64,000 bases of DNA from Robiginitalea sediminis (GCF_002198115.1 NZ_NGNR01000003.1:243546-307545), one strand, 5' to 3'; counted from the stretch's first letter, positions 9,129-18,033 are shown. Numbers and translations are program-made. The notes: generated by a model not told the origin, from the sequence alone.

Positions 9129-10460
9129 TTATCCGTTGGAACGGCCACCACCACTGCGGCCACCACCACTGCGACCTCCGCCGCTGCTTCGGCCACCGCC
9201 ACTGCTGCGGCTTCCGCCTCCACTGCTCCTGAAGCTGCCCGAAGACCGGCTTCCTCCGCCACTGCTTCGGAAACTTCCGGAAGACCGGCTTCCTCCACCG
9301 CTACTGCGGAAAGTCCCGGAAGACCGGCTGCTGCTACCGCTGCTGCGATAGGTGCCTCCGCTCCGGCTCGACCCGCTGTAGCCCCGGTATGTCCCGCTTC
9401 TTGGGGCGGAATAGGAGCCGCTTGAGCCGCTGCGAGTGGTACCGTAGGTCCTCCTTGCGCTATTGGCGGAATTGCCCGAATATGTGCGGGAATTGCGTCC
9501 GTTGTACCCCACTACAGACCGGGTGCTCCTGCTGCTGCGATAGGCGCGGTTCCGTGCTGCCGCATCGGCATTTACACGGCTTCGTGAGTAGCGAGAGGTT
9601 CCGTATCGGCTGTCGTTGGTGCGCGCATTGGACCGGCCGCTGTTATTGCGGATTCTCGAGGTGGTATTTGCCCGGGTTGAGGCGTATCGGGCCCCTTGCA
9701 GGTTGAGGTTGTCGCGGGTATAAAATCCGCGCCGGCCCCGGTTATAGCCCCAGGCATATCGGTTGTATCCGTAGTAGGGGTTGTTCCAGCCCCAGTTGTT
9801 CCAGCCCCAGCCGTATCCCCAGCCCCAGTTGTTCCAACCCCAGTTGTTCCAGCCCCAGCCCCAGCGGTTCCAACCCCAGCGGTTCCAGCCCCAGTTGTTC
9901 CAGCCCCAGCCGTAATAGAACGGGTCTACCCAGCCCCAGCCGTTGTTCCATACCCAGGGGTCATACCACCCCCAGTTGTTCCATCCCGGAGCATTCCAGC
10001 CCCACCCGAAGGAGTTGCCGTAAAAGTTGATGCTTACATTGCTACCGCTGTCGCCCCATCCGGGGTTGCCGGCATAATCGTTATTGTAGGAGTCAAAATA
10101 GTCATTCGGGTTGCCGATAAGGCTATCCTGGGCAATGCCAAGGCTGTCTGCCTGCCCGGCACTCGAGTAGGAGTCTATGTCGGTAAATACTTCACTATCC
10201 AGGATCTGGTCCAGTTCCTGGGCGCGCTGGCCGAAGTAATCTTCGTAGAATTCTGCATTTTCACTTCGGGCAGGGGGGCGCTGACTGCGGGCGTCACGAA
10301 CCACCACGCGCTCCGTGGGGCGCATGTCTTCAGTAGCGTATATACCGTCTGTATCGTAATAGGAAGCCTGCTGGTACGAACCGCAGGAAGTCATCAAGAC
10401 GGCCAGCAGCCCGAAAGAGAGGGAATGCCGAAATTTCAAGTGGGGTAGTAGTGCATTCAT
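9129..10460 (-). CDS. Trp/Gly/Asn-repeat and Ser/Gly/Arg-repeat lipoprotein
   Basis: A 443-residue protein with a lipoprotein signal (lipobox LMTSC near residue 26), an acidic segment to about residue 150, then roughly 75 residues made almost only of Trp, Gly, Asn, Arg and Tyr in repeats such as GWNNWGWN. This is followed by an Arg/Ser/Tyr/Gly-rich tail ending in 13-residue RSSGGGSRSSGSF repeats. No enzymatic domain is visible. Such proteins are found next to FadL-like genes and proS in other Flavobacteriia as hypotheticals. The composition suggests a surface-exposed, aromatic-rich filament, adhesin or phase-separating segment; this is inference. It is probably cotranscribed with the FadL-like gene. 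Confidence 0.75.
   Translation of the reverse strand: MNALLPHLKFRHSLSFGLLAVLMTSCGSYQQASYYDTDGIYATEDMRPTERVVVRDARSQRPPARSENAEFYEDYFGQRAQELDQILDSEVFTDIDSYSSAGQADSLGIAQDSLIGNPNDYFDSYNNDYAGNPGWGDSGSNVSINFYGNSFGWGWNAPGWNNWGWYDPWVWNNGWGWVDPFYYGWGWNNWGWNRWGWNRWGWGWNNWGWNNWGWGYGWGWNNWGWNNPYYGYNRYAWGYNRGRRGFYTRDNLNLQGARYASTRANTTSRIRNNSGRSNARTNDSRYGTSRYSRSRVNADAAARNRAYRSSRSTRSVVGYNGRNSRTYSGNSANSARRTYGTTRSGSSGSYSAPRSGTYRGYSGSSRSGGTYRSSGSSSRSSGTFRSSGGGSRSSGSFRSSGGGSRSSGSFRSSGGGSRSSGGGRSSGGGRSGGGRSGGGRSNG
9202..9357. repeat. 39-bp tandem repeats in the C-terminal coding region
   Basis: The block starting GAAGACCGGCT recurs at 9241, 9280 and 9319, an exact 39-base period, with degenerate copies on both sides. 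It encodes the 13-residue Ser/Gly/Arg repeat on the minus strand and keeps the reading frame. Confidence 0.85.
9775..9975. repeat. Short tandem repeats coding for GWNNWGWN-type units
   Basis: Units like CAGCCCCAGTTGTTC are repeated many times with 12-, 15- and 18-base spacings, all multiples of three. They encode the Trp/Gly/Asn tract on the minus strand. Copy number could vary by slippage or recombination without breaking the frame. Confidence 0.8.
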
Positions 10461-10502
10461 GGCTGCAATCTTTTATTGTTGAACATACTAAAATTAGTTA
10501 GC

Positions 10503-10530
10503 TTTGGCGAATGATTTCCGTTAATATTTG
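10503..10530 (+). promoter_or_regulatory. Possible proS promoter
   Basis: TTTG at 10503-10506 and a near-match to the TAnnTTTG -7 element (AATATTTG, 10523-10530) lie 16 bases apart, 28 bases before the proS ATG. The -7 element has one mismatch, so the call is tentative. Confidence 0.35.
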
Positions 10531-10557
10531 CACAAGTTCTGTGCCAAACTCGGGTAG

Positions 10558-12033
10558 ATGGGAAAAAATCTAACAAAGCGCAGCGAGGATTATTCAAAGT
10601 GGTATAACGAATTGGTGGTCAAAGCAGACCTGGCCGAAAATTCGGGTGTGCGCGGCTGTATGGTGATCAAGCCCTACGGATATGCCATTTGGGAGAAGAT
10701 GCAAGCAGGCCTGGACAAGATGTTTAAGGATACAGGCCACCAGAATGCCTATTTCCCGCTTTTTATCCCCAAATCCTACCTGAGCAAGGAAGCCAGCCAT
10801 GTGGAGGGGTTTGCCAAGGAGTGTGCTGTGGTTACCCACTACCGCCTGAAGAATGCGGAAGACGGGAGCGGGATTGTCGTAGACGAAGACGCCAAACTGG
10901 AGGAGGAGCTCATTGTAAGACCTACCTCGGAGACCATTATCTGGGATACCTACCGCAAGTGGATTCAGTCGTACAGAGACCTGCCCCTGCTCATTAACCA
11001 GTGGGCAAACGTGGTGCGCTGGGAAATGCGTACCCGTCTGTTCCTCAGGACAGCGGAATTCCTCTGGCAGGAAGGCCATACCGCGCACGCTACCGAGGCC
11101 GAGGCCATTGCAGAGGCGGAAACCATCCTGGATGTATATGCCACCTTTGCCGAGGAGCATATGGGGGTCCCGGTTATCCGGGGTACCAAAACTCCGGGGG
11201 AACGATTTGCCGGAGCGGTGGAAACCTATTGTATTGAGGCAATGATGCAGGATGGAAAGGCCTTACAGGCTGGCACCTCCCATTTCCTTGGGCAGAATTT
11301 TGCCAAAGCGTTCGATGTGACCTTCGACAACAAAGAAGGCCAGCAGGAATATGTCTGGGCGACCTCATGGGGGGTAAGCACCCGCCTTATGGGAGCCCTG
11401 ATTATGACCCACTCGGACGACAACGGCCTGGTACTCCCCCCGCGGCTTGCCCCTATACAAGTCGTAATCGTCCCGATCTACAGGGGAGAGGAACAACTCG
11501 AGGCCATCCGCCAGGCGGTAACCCCGGTGGTAAAACGCCTGCGCGACCTGGATATCTCCGTGAAATTCGACGACCGGGATACCCACAAGCCCGGGTTTAA
11601 GTTCAACGAGTACGAGCTCAAAGGTGTACCGGTCCGACTGGCCGTAGGACCCAGGGACCTGGAAAATGGGACCGTGGAAGTAGCCCGAAGGGATACCCTT
11701 CAGAAAGAAGTGGTGGCCATGGAAGGGATCGAAAACCACATTAAGGAGCTGTTGGGAGACATCCAGCAGCAGATCTTCCAGAAGGCGGAGGCCTTCCGGG
11801 AAGCCCATATTACCGAGGTGGACACCTATGAGGAGTTTAAGGCTGTCATTAAGGGCAAAGGCGGTTTTGTAAGTGCCCATTGGGACGGAACCCCGGAAAC
11901 CGAGGAGCGGATCAAGGAGGAGACCAAGGCCACGATCCGCTGTATCCCCCTGGACCCGAAACCCGATCCGGGGAGTTGTGTCCGCACCGGCAAACCATCG
12001 CCCTACCGGGTACTCTTTGCCAAGGCCTATTAA
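10558..12033 (+). CDS. proS: Prolyl-tRNA synthetase, short (archaeal/eukaryotic) type
   Basis: A 491-residue class II synthetase that charges tRNA-Pro. It begins with [16 protein letters not shown] and has the class II core ([16 protein letters not shown], then [27 protein letters not shown], then [13 protein letters not shown]), an anticodon-binding domain and a C-terminal domain ending in a Tyr (KAY). It lacks the INS editing insertion of the long bacterial type, consistent with its 491-residue length. This form is normal in Bacteroidetes. The tRNA-Glu pair follows. Confidence 0.96.
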   Translation: MGKNLTKRSEDYSKWYNELVVKADLAENSGVRGCMVIKPYGYAIWEKMQAGLDKMFKDTGHQNAYFPLFIPKSYLSKEASHVEGFAKECAVVTHYRLKNAEDGSGIVVDEDAKLEEELIVRPTSETIIWDTYRKWIQSYRDLPLLINQWANVVRWEMRTRLFLRTAEFLWQEGHTAHATEAEAIAEAETILDVYATFAEEHMGVPVIRGTKTPGERFAGAVETYCIEAMMQDGKALQAGTSHFLGQNFAKAFDVTFDNKEGQQEYVWATSWGVSTRLMGALIMTHSDDNGLVLPPRLAPIQVVIVPIYRGEEQLEAIRQAVTPVVKRLRDLDISVKFDDRDTHKPGFKFNEYELKGVPVRLAVGPRDLENGTVEVARRDTLQKEVVAMEGIENHIKELLGDIQQQIFQKAEAFREAHITEVDTYEEFKAVIKGKGGFVSAHWDGTPETEERIKEETKATIRCIPLDPKPDPGSCVRTGKPSPYRVLFAKAY

Positions 12034-12059
12034 GGGGTTGAAAAAATCCCTTTTGGCTG

Positions 12060-12089
12060 TTGTTGGGGAAAAAAATAATTGTATTTTTG
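12060..12089 (+). promoter_or_regulatory. Promoter of the tRNA-Glu pair
   Basis: TTG at 12060-12062 and TATTTTTG at 12082-12089 match the Bacteroidetes -33 and -7 (TAnnTTTG) elements with a 19-base spacer, the optimum for this sigma factor. Transcription would start near 12096, about 34 bases before the first tRNA. Confidence 0.7.
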
Positions 12090-12129
12090 CAGGCGCCTAA
12101 TCGAAGCCGCAATTGCGGTTTTCAGGTAT

Positions 12130-12201
12130 GGCCCGTTCGTCTAGGGGTTAGGACGCCAGGTTTTCATCCTGGTAGCAGGGGTTCGAATCCCCTACGGGCT
12201 A
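12130..12201 (+). tRNA. tRNA-Glu (anticodon TTC), copy 1
   Basis: The sequence folds as a full cloverleaf: acceptor GGCCCGT/ACGGGCT (with a G-T first pair), anticodon stem CCAGG/CCTGG around loop TTTTCAT with anticodon TTC, and T arm AGGGG-TTCGAAT-CCCCT. The discriminator base is A; CCA is not encoded. It is identical to the copy 119 bases downstream. Confidence 0.97.
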
Positions 12202-12248
12202 CAAGAGGTTACCGGGGCTTAACCCCAGGCAGCCAGAAGGCTTTAAAA

Positions 12249-12320
12249 GGCCCGTTCGTCTAGGGGTTAGGACGCCAGGTTTTCATCCTGGTAGCAGGGG
12301 TTCGAATCCCCTACGGGCTA
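12249..12320 (+). tRNA. tRNA-Glu (anticodon TTC), copy 2
   Basis: All 72 bases are identical to the first copy, separated by a 47-base spacer with unrelated sequence. No separate promoter is visible, so the two are probably processed from one transcript. Confidence 0.97.
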
Positions 12321-12388
12321 CTAAGAATAGGTTTAGATACGCGCATGGGAATCCCGGGGACGGGCCCGGCACTAAGGAGAAAATACAT

Positions 12389-12640
12389 ATGGCAAATCAC
12401 AAGTCCGCATTAAAACGCATCCGCAGAAACGAAGCTGTTCGCCTTCGCAACCGCTATCAGCACAAGACCACCCGCAACGCGATCAAGAAGCTGCGCAACG
12501 AAACCGACAAGAAAAAGGCTGAGGCCTTGTTGCCGTCTGTTGTGAGTATGATCGATAAGCTGGCCAAGCGCAATATCATCCACAGCAACAAAGCAGCTAA
12601 CCTGAAAGGAAAGCTGATGAAGCAAGTGGCTCACCTGTAG
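12389..12640 (+). CDS. rpsT: 30S ribosomal protein S20
   Basis: An 83-residue basic protein starting [21 protein letters not shown] and containing [11 protein letters not shown] and [17 protein letters not shown], the classic S20 sequence. It binds 16S rRNA in the small subunit. A clear Shine-Dalgarno AAGGAG at 12374-12379 precedes the ATG, which is notable because most genes here lack one. A strong terminator follows. Confidence 0.98.
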   Translation: MANHKSALKRIRRNEAVRLRNRYQHKTTRNAIKKLRNETDKKKAEALLPSVVSMIDKLAKRNIIHSNKAANLKGKLMKQVAHL

Positions 12641-12663
12641 CCCCTTGTCTTTCTCTACGAGAT

Positions 12664-12689
12664 AACCCTGGCTTTTGCCGGGGTTTTTT
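12664..12689 (+). terminator. Intrinsic terminator of rpsT
   Basis: AACCCTGGC and GCCGGGGTT pair (one G-T) around a TTTT loop and are followed by TTTT. It ends at the stop of the convergent minus-strand gene. Confidence 0.85.
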
Positions 12690-13401
12690 ATTTCCCGTTG
12701 CCGTGGATCTCCTTCTCCGGACCGGGACGCTTCATTTTTTTCATCACCAAAAGACCCGCTATAAACAGGGCGTACATCAGGTGGATTAACCCGAGGTGTA
12801 CCGGACGTACCCAGGCCATGGTGGCAAGGGGTACCTCCACCATCAGGTACCTCAGGAGTTTAATTGGGGTATAACCTGCCTGGAATAGCAAAACCCCGCT
12901 ACTAAGCCAAACCAGGAGGTTCCTCCCCATCGGGCCATTCTTTCGGTTGCGGCTTTCCTTTTTGAGGTATATGAAGGCCATCGGAATCAGCAACAGGCTG
13001 CCTACCCCATAGGAATACACCTGGGACACCACCCGGAAATCGTCCAGAAAGGCATTCAGAAGGACGGCTAGGCCATAGAGGCCAACCCCGGGAAGAATCC
13101 ATCTAAGCCGGAGGTAGTGGTAATAAACGTAGAAATAGAAGCCGAAGTAAATCAGGGAAAAGATATTGAAGATCAGCCAATTATTGTTGTAATAAAGTTC
13201 CTGTAAGAACAGGCTGTACTCCGGGTTATCGCGGATCACCATGCCCATGGCCTCTGTGAGCAGGGTATAGGCAAGCAGTACGGGTAAATAACGTACAGGG
13301 GTGTCGTAGTACTTCGGAAACCTGATGACAGACAAAAGCAGGGTAATGCCATACAGGGCCATAAAGGAAATCTCCGTCCAGACCAGAAGTGGCGGCAACA
13401 C
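12688..13401 (-). CDS. Multi-pass membrane protein, unknown function (paralog B)
   Basis: A 237-residue protein with six or seven hydrophobic segments. It shares a strong pattern with its upstream neighbour: YYDTPVRYLPVLLAYTLLTE, then IRDNPEYSL, then NNNWLIFNI near residues 30-80. The start codon appears to be GTG at 13399-13401, fused to the preceding stop as TAGTG, which implies translational coupling; an ATG lies 13 codons later. I do not recognise a named family. Seven-helix sensors are one possibility, but no partner kinase is adjacent. Confidence 0.75.
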   Translation of the reverse strand: MLPPLLVWTEISFMALYGITLLLSVIRFPKYYDTPVRYLPVLLAYTLLTEAMGMVIRDNPEYSLFLQELYYNNNWLIFNIFSLIYFGFYFYVYYHYLRLRWILPGVGLYGLAVLLNAFLDDFRVVSQVYSYGVGSLLLIPMAFIYLKKESRNRKNGPMGRNLLVWLSSGVLLFQAGYTPIKLLRYLMVEVPLATMAWVRPVHLGLIHLMYALFIAGLLVMKKMKRPGPEKEIHGNGK

Positions 13402-14111
13402 TAACTACCCTGGGGTTTTTTCATACGCTTCAGCAGGAGGAAACCCAATAGGAAGCTGCCGTACATAAAATAAATAAGCCCAAGGTGAAACGTCCGCAGC
13501 AGCGCAAGGGAAGCATCGCTGTCCATGGTTACTATGGAAAAGCGCAGGTATTTGATGGGCAGGTACCCGGTGTAAAAAACCAGGATGCCCAGGCTGATCC
13601 AGACCAGAAGGTTCCGCCTTTGCGGTATTTGAAAGCGCAATTTCCACTGCTGGTATAAATACGCCCCGGAGAGAAGGATCATCCATAGCCCTCCCACGGT
13701 GTAGGAATACAACTGGGAGACGATCCGGAAGTCTTCCATAAGGGCGTTGATGCCACTGGTCAGAACAAAAACGGCTGTCCCTGCCCAGGCTATTTTCTTC
13801 CACCTATCACGCTGCAGATACAACCGGTATACGTACAGGAAGTACAGGAAGAAAATCAGGTTGTATATGTTGAAAATCAGCCAGTTGTTATTGAAATAAA
13901 ATTCGGTCAGGTTCAGGCTGTATTCCGCGTTGTCCCGGATGATCATCCCCATGAGTTCGGTGAGCAGGGTATACATCAAAAGTACGGGGAGGAACCGCAA
14001 CGGGGTATCGTAGTATTTACGGTACTTCCACAGGGAAAAAATCACCGCCAGCAGGTAGACTGCCAGAAACGGTTCTCCCCAAAGGTATTCGATTAACCAT
14101 CCGGGCTTCAT
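13401..14111 (-). CDS. Multi-pass membrane protein, unknown function (paralog A)
   Basis: A 236-residue protein with six or seven membrane segments, clearly paralogous to the next gene (shared YYDTPLRFLPVLLMYTLLTE, IRDNAEYSL, FNNNWLIFNI and a late HLGLIYFMYG motif). The conserved DNxEYSL and NNNWLIFNI segments between helices 2 and 3 could be a binding or signalling element. It sits between a lipoprotein gene (19-base gap) and its paralog (one-base overlap), forming a three-gene operon. The function is unknown. Confidence 0.75.
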   Translation of the reverse strand: MKPGWLIEYLWGEPFLAVYLLAVIFSLWKYRKYYDTPLRFLPVLLMYTLLTELMGMIIRDNAEYSLNLTEFYFNNNWLIFNIYNLIFFLYFLYVYRLYLQRDRWKKIAWAGTAVFVLTSGINALMEDFRIVSQLYSYTVGGLWMILLSGAYLYQQWKLRFQIPQRRNLLVWISLGILVFYTGYLPIKYLRFSIVTMDSDASLALLRTFHLGLIYFMYGSFLLGFLLLKRMKKPQGS

Positions 14112-14130
14112 CGCGGCGTTACATCAAGAA

Positions 14131-14799
14131 TTAGTTATATGGGGGCGGTGCCGAAGTACCTTCGTTCATAATCAGGCTTCCACCTCCTCCCTGAGCCGTA
14201 AGGGGTAGCGATGGGAGCATCCCTGCTTCGGACCGCTCCTCCAGGTGCAATTCCATCCCCATGGCCTTAGGGTCTGCGGGTTTCAGGTCCAGCCCGAGAA
14301 AGCCGGCTTTACCGTTGTTGATGAACAACCCCCATTCCGCTTCGCTTTCGGCCATCGGTTTCACCGCGGGCACCAGCATAACGGTATTCTGTTTCGGGTG
14401 CACTTTTTCTTTTTCATCCGGGTTATTTCCGAAATAAACGCGGAGGCTTACAATCTTGGAGTCTACACGGCCGGCCTCCTGTTCGATATAGGCCATGTAC
14501 TGTTTGAGCGTCTCGTAGTCGAAGGAGACATAGCGGGCCACATCAAAACGCGCTTCGGCATCCGTACTGCGGTTTACGGAATCCTCGTATTGCTGGATAA
14601 GCGGAACGCGCCGGGTGCTATAGCGGTCGTAATACACCTGCGCCTGTTCCAGCGGGATAATAGATGTGGGGGTGGCAATTTCTACTTTGGCCGCCTGTTG
14701 GGGATCGGGACCTTGGGTTTCTCCGGATTGCTGCCCGCAGCTCAGTAGGGTTATCCCGCATGCCAGCAGGGCTATCCCCAAGATTTTCGTGTACTTCAT
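14131..14799 (-). CDS. Lipoprotein of unknown function
   Basis: A 222-residue protein with a lipoprotein signal peptide and lipobox LLSC (Cys21). The mature part is hydrophilic and contains a conserved-looking IIPLEQAQVYYDRYSTRR segment and a Tyr-rich helix (YVSFDYETLKQYMAYIEQEA), ending in a Gly-rich tail. I do not recognise a named domain. It is the first gene of an operon with two paralogous membrane proteins. Confidence 0.75.
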   Translation of the reverse strand: MKYTKILGIALLACGITLLSCGQQSGETQGPDPQQAAKVEIATPTSIIPLEQAQVYYDRYSTRRVPLIQQYEDSVNRSTDAEARFDVARYVSFDYETLKQYMAYIEQEAGRVDSKIVSLRVYFGNNPDEKEKVHPKQNTVMLVPAVKPMAESEAEWGLFINNGKAGFLGLDLKPADPKAMGMELHLEERSEAGMLPSLPLTAQGGGGSLIMNEGTSAPPPYN

Positions 14800-14910
14800 A
14801 GGAAAGGGTTAAAGGTTAATGTTTATTGTAATCTTGGGGGAACCTGTATAAAAATAGTACAATAATTCCTTCTGCCCGGCCACCAGCCGCCAGCTTTCGA
14901 TTAACGGGAT

Positions 14911-14941
14911 AAAAAAAACCGGCCTTTAAAGGCCGGTTTTT
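14911..14941 (-). terminator. Intrinsic terminator downstream of rho
   Basis: AAAACCGGCC and GGCCGGTTTT form a ten-pair stem around TTTAAA (14917-14940) and are flanked by A-runs on the left, giving a U-tract on the minus strand. The structure is symmetrical and could also stop plus-strand transcription. It separates rho from the lipoprotein operon. Confidence 0.85.
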
Positions 14942-14961
14942 ACATTTTGGTATTGCGGATG

Positions 14962-16596
14962 CTATTCGTTCATGGTCATCAAAAACTCCTCGTTGGAACG
15001 GGTCTGTTTGATCCGTTGTTCCAGGAATTCCATGGCCTCGATAGGATTCATATCGGCCAGGTACTTGCGAAGGATCCACATGCGCTGCAGGGTTTGCTCG
15101 TCCAACAACAGGTCGTCCCGCCTTGTACTGGAAGCCACCAGGTCGATGGCCGGGAAAATCCTGCGGTTGGAAATCCGGCGGTCCAGTTGCAGTTCCATGT
15201 TACCGGTTCCCTTGAATTCCTCAAAGATTACCTCGTCCATTTTGGATCCGGTTTCGGTAAGGGCCGTGGCAATTATAGTAAGGGACCCCCCGTTTTCGAT
15301 GTTCCGGGCAGCTCCGAAGAAGCGCTTGGGTTTATGCAGTGCGTTGGCATCCACACCCCCGCTGAGTACTTTACCGGAGGCGGGTTGTACGGTGTTGTAC
15401 GCCCGCGCCAAACGGGTAATACTGTCCAGGAGGATGACCACATCGTGCCCGCATTCGGTAAGCCTTTTGGCTTTGTCGATGACGATATTGGCCACGCGGA
15501 CGTGTTCGGAAGCCTCCTTGTCGAAGGTGGAAGCCACAACTTCACCCCGCACATTGCGCTGCATGTCGGTTACTTCCTCCGGGCGCTCGTCTATGAGCAG
15601 GATAATCTGGTATACCTCCGGGTGGTTAGCCGCTATGCCATTGGCAATATCCTTGAGCAACATGGTCTTTCCCGTTTTAGGCTGGGCCACAATCATCCCG
15701 CGCTGCCCTTTCCCGATAGGGGAGAACAGGTCGATGATACGGGTGGAAATGTTGCTGGACTTGTCTGCCAGTTTAAATTTCTCCTTGGGGAACAAGGGGG
15801 TCAGGTGCTCAAAAGCCACCCGGTCCCGCACCACGGCTGGGTCCAGGCCGTTGATCTTGTTCACCTTGATCAGGGGGAAGTACTTTTCCCCTTCCTTAGG
15901 CGGCCGGACATTGCCCAGTACGGTATCTCCGGATTTCAGGCCGAAGAGGCGGATCTGGGATTGGGATACATAGATATCGTCCGGTGAGGATAGGTAATTG
16001 TAATCTGAGGAACGCAGGAAACCGTACCCATCGGACATAATATCCAGTACGCCTTCGCTCTCGATGATGCTGTCGAATTCGTATTCGGGTTGCTTGTATT
16101 TGTTTTTCTGGCTGGCGTCATAGTTGCCGTTCTTCTTATCCGAAGAAGGCTCTTTTTTATGATGTTTGCCCCGCTTTTTTCCCTGGGCGTCGCCATCGTT
16201 GTCATGCTTGCGCTGCTGCTGTTGTTGCGGTTTGCGCTCTTGTTTTTTCTGGGGCTGCTCCTCGGAACGGGAGTCGCGGGATTCCTTTTGCTCTTCCCCG
16301 TTGCTCTTGTGGCGCTGTTGCCCGGAGCGCCCATCCTGACGCGCATCCTGACGTCCGCGTCCGCGCTGTTGCTTGGGCTTTTCTTTTTCTTCCTGGGCAG
16401 GGGCCTCCTGCGCAGGGGATGAGGCGTCTTCCTTGATCTGTTCGCGCACTGCCGCGGGGTTGCTCGCCTGCAGGTCCAGGATTTGGTATACCAGGTCCAG
16501 TTTTTTCATGGTCCGGTATTTAGGAACATTTAAATCTTTAGCAATGTCCTGAAGTTCAGGCAGTTTCTTTGCCTTTAATTCGGAAATCTCAAACAT
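14962..16596 (-). CDS. rho: Transcription termination factor Rho
   Basis: A 544-residue RNA-dependent helicase/ATPase. It has an N-terminal SAP-like Rho_N segment ([22 protein letters not shown]), a long Gln/Lys/Glu/Arg-rich low-complexity insertion (about 60-165) typical of Bacteroidetes Rho, an OB-fold RNA-binding domain ([21 protein letters not shown]), and the ATPase core with Walker A QPKTGKT and Walker B-region [16 protein letters not shown]. The C-terminus is complete. A leader of about 100-200 bases precedes it, in which autoregulation could occur as in other bacteria. Confidence 0.97.
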   Translation of the reverse strand: MFEISELKAKKLPELQDIAKDLNVPKYRTMKKLDLVYQILDLQASNPAAVREQIKEDASSPAQEAPAQEEKEKPKQQRGRGRQDARQDGRSGQQRHKSNGEEQKESRDSRSEEQPQKKQERKPQQQQQRKHDNDGDAQGKKRGKHHKKEPSSDKKNGNYDASQKNKYKQPEYEFDSIIESEGVLDIMSDGYGFLRSSDYNYLSSPDDIYVSQSQIRLFGLKSGDTVLGNVRPPKEGEKYFPLIKVNKINGLDPAVVRDRVAFEHLTPLFPKEKFKLADKSSNISTRIIDLFSPIGKGQRGMIVAQPKTGKTMLLKDIANGIAANHPEVYQIILLIDERPEEVTDMQRNVRGEVVASTFDKEASEHVRVANIVIDKAKRLTECGHDVVILLDSITRLARAYNTVQPASGKVLSGGVDANALHKPKRFFGAARNIENGGSLTIIATALTETGSKMDEVIFEEFKGTGNMELQLDRRISNRRIFPAIDLVASSTRRDDLLLDEQTLQRMWILRKYLADMNPIEAMEFLEQRIKQTRSNEEFLMTMNE

Positions 16597-16904
16597 GTAT
16601 TGTTAGAATAATCGTTGTTGAAGTACTACTGTGTGTCGAATAATGGGGACGTGTCCCATAAAAAAATTGAAGAAAGGTTATTCGGAATTTGCCCGGGATC
16701 TGAAAGCCCGTTTGGTAAGTGCGGCGTGAAATAACACTACAATGATACGAAACTTTTTCGAAATAGCGTTTTAACATGCCTTATTTTAACGCCCAAATGT
16801 TTTGAAACCATAGGGTTGCACCCAAGTCACCAATTCCTGGCGGGACGGGTAGGTCAAAAGCGATTTTCTCTTTATTTTTGCTTCCTGTCCTGACAGATTC
16901 ACGT
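16597..16904. other. Divergent intergenic region between rho and DUF4293 gene
   Basis: These 308 bases hold no supportable gene. They carry the rho leader on the minus strand and the promoter of the DUF4293 gene. On the minus strand a near-match to TAnnTTTG (TATCATTG, around 16740) could serve rho. Confidence 0.5.
16873..16880 (+). promoter_or_regulatory. -7 promoter element of the DUF4293 gene
   Basis: TATTTTTG matches TAnnTTTG exactly, 24 bases before the ATG at 16905. A convincing -33 element is not visible. Confidence 0.45.
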
Positions 16905-17315
16905 ATGATACAGCGCATCCAGACCGTATACCTGATTATCGTGGCCCTGCTTTGCGGGGTACTCCCGTTCTGGCTTGCCCTTTGGACCGACGCTGCCGGG
17001 GCGCCTGTGTATGCCCATCAGGAAGTGCCGGTGTCTGTTGCCTTCTACGGCTCAGCCCTTTTGGCATTGGTGGCTATCGTGCGTTTTAAAGATCGTAAGC
17101 AACAGTTCGTATTGAACCGGTTCAATATGATACTGCACCTTTTTTTACTAGGATTTTTCGTGTACCGTTCCCTAAACCTACCCGGAGAGGCTGGTGCCTC
17201 GGAGAAGGGTATTGGGATGCTTATCCCCATTTTTTCTATCGTTTTTTTAGTGCTGGCCAACAAGGCCATTAAAAGGGATGAGGATCTTGTAAAATCTGTG
17301 GACCGGTTGCGATAA
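16905..17315 (+). CDS. DUF4293 integral membrane protein
   Basis: A 136-residue protein with four predicted membrane helices. The opening MIQRIQTVYL and the late LANKAIKRDEDLVKSVDRLR are characteristic of DUF4293 proteins, which in Bacteroidetes usually sit divergently next to rho, as here. No biochemical function is known to me. I chose the ATG at 16905 because the upstream alternative start would lie within the promoter region. Confidence 0.85.
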   Translation: MIQRIQTVYLIIVALLCGVLPFWLALWTDAAGAPVYAHQEVPVSVAFYGSALLALVAIVRFKDRKQQFVLNRFNMILHLFLLGFFVYRSLNLPGEAGASEKGIGMLIPIFSIVFLVLANKAIKRDEDLVKSVDRLR

Positions 17316-17345
17316 GCCTTTCATCTTAGTAGTATTAGTGCGATA

Positions 17346-17370
17346 GACCCTGGCTCAGGCCGGGGTCTTT
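17346..17370 (+). terminator. Likely terminator of the DUF4293 gene
   Basis: GACCCTGGC and GCCGGGGTC pair (one G-T) around a TCAG loop and are followed by TTT and, after GCA, TTTT. The T-tract is interrupted, so termination may be partial. Confidence 0.6.
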
Positions 17371-17418
17371 GCATTTTAGTATAGGCCTCCGGTACCCTAT
17401 CTTTACGCGCCCATACCT

Positions 17419-17916
17419 ATGAAAAAAATCCTCTTGCTTTCTGATACCCATGGCCATATGGACGAGCGTATCCTGCAGTACGCGTCCCAGGCGGATGAAA
17501 TCTGGCATGCCGGGGATATCGGGACCCTGGAAGTGACCGATGCCCTGGCCGCGGTAAAACCGCTGCGCGCCGTTTACGGCAATATAGACGGCCACAAACT
17601 CCGGCAGGAGTTCCCCCTGGACCAGCGCTTTTATTGTGAAAAGGTTAAGGTGTGGATCACACATATTGGCGGGTACCCCGGCCGGTATGAAAAACGGGTG
17701 CGGGAAGGGTTTGCCGAAAACCGCCCACAGCTGTTTATCTGTGGCCATTCCCATATCCTGAAGGTGATGTACGACAAGAAGCACGACCTGCTGCACATGA
17801 ATCCAGGGGCAGCCGGCAAGCAGGGGTTCCACCAGGTGCGGACGATGCTCCGCTTTGTGGTGGACGGGTCGGACATCAAGGACCTGGAGGTAGTGGAGCT
17901 GGGAAAGCGCGGGTAG
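17419..17916 (+). CDS. YfcE/MJ0936-type metallophosphoesterase
   Basis: A 165-residue calcineurin-like phosphodiesterase. The metal-binding motifs appear in order: LLSDTHGH (residues 6-13), HAGDIG, YGNIDGH, ITHIGGYPG and CGHSH. This short YfcE family typically hydrolyses small phosphodiesters with Mn2+; the natural substrate is uncertain. No signal peptide is visible. It lies upstream of truA in the same direction. Confidence 0.9.
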   Translation: MKKILLLSDTHGHMDERILQYASQADEIWHAGDIGTLEVTDALAAVKPLRAVYGNIDGHKLRQEFPLDQRFYCEKVKVWITHIGGYPGRYEKRVREGFAENRPQLFICGHSHILKVMYDKKHDLLHMNPGAAGKQGFHQVRTMLRFVVDGSDIKDLEVVELGKRG

Positions 17917-18009
17917 GGGGCCTCCTCACCTCCGCCCCACAGCAAAGTTCGGTTTTTTCCCTGCAAGTACCTGGCAGGAATCAAGTGGCGGTAACCTGCT
18001 TGAACTTCC

Positions 18010-18017
18010 TATCTTTG
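18010..18017 (+). promoter_or_regulatory. -7 promoter element of truA
   Basis: TATCTTTG matches TAnnTTTG exactly, 16 bases before the truA ATG. A TTG at the standard -33 distance is not visible. Confidence 0.5.
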
Positions 18018-18033
18018 CCCATATTCTTCTACC

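Noticed and set aside
8371-9351. A Pro/Leu/Arg-rich frame on the plus strand
   Set aside because: The repeats come from the reverse complement of the Ser/Gly/Arg repeat gene and the FadL-like gene. It has no independent support.
9202-9975. Repeat array considered as a possible CRISPR
   Set aside because: The units are short, contiguous and in frame with a coding sequence, with no unique spacers between constant repeats. They are coding minisatellites.
12034-12388. Small ORFs across the tRNA-Glu pair
   Set aside because: They run through the tRNA genes and have no homology or ribosome-binding site.
14947-15987. A 346-codon open frame on the plus strand opposite rho
   Set aside because: It is fully antisense to rho, whose motifs are intact, and shows no domain.
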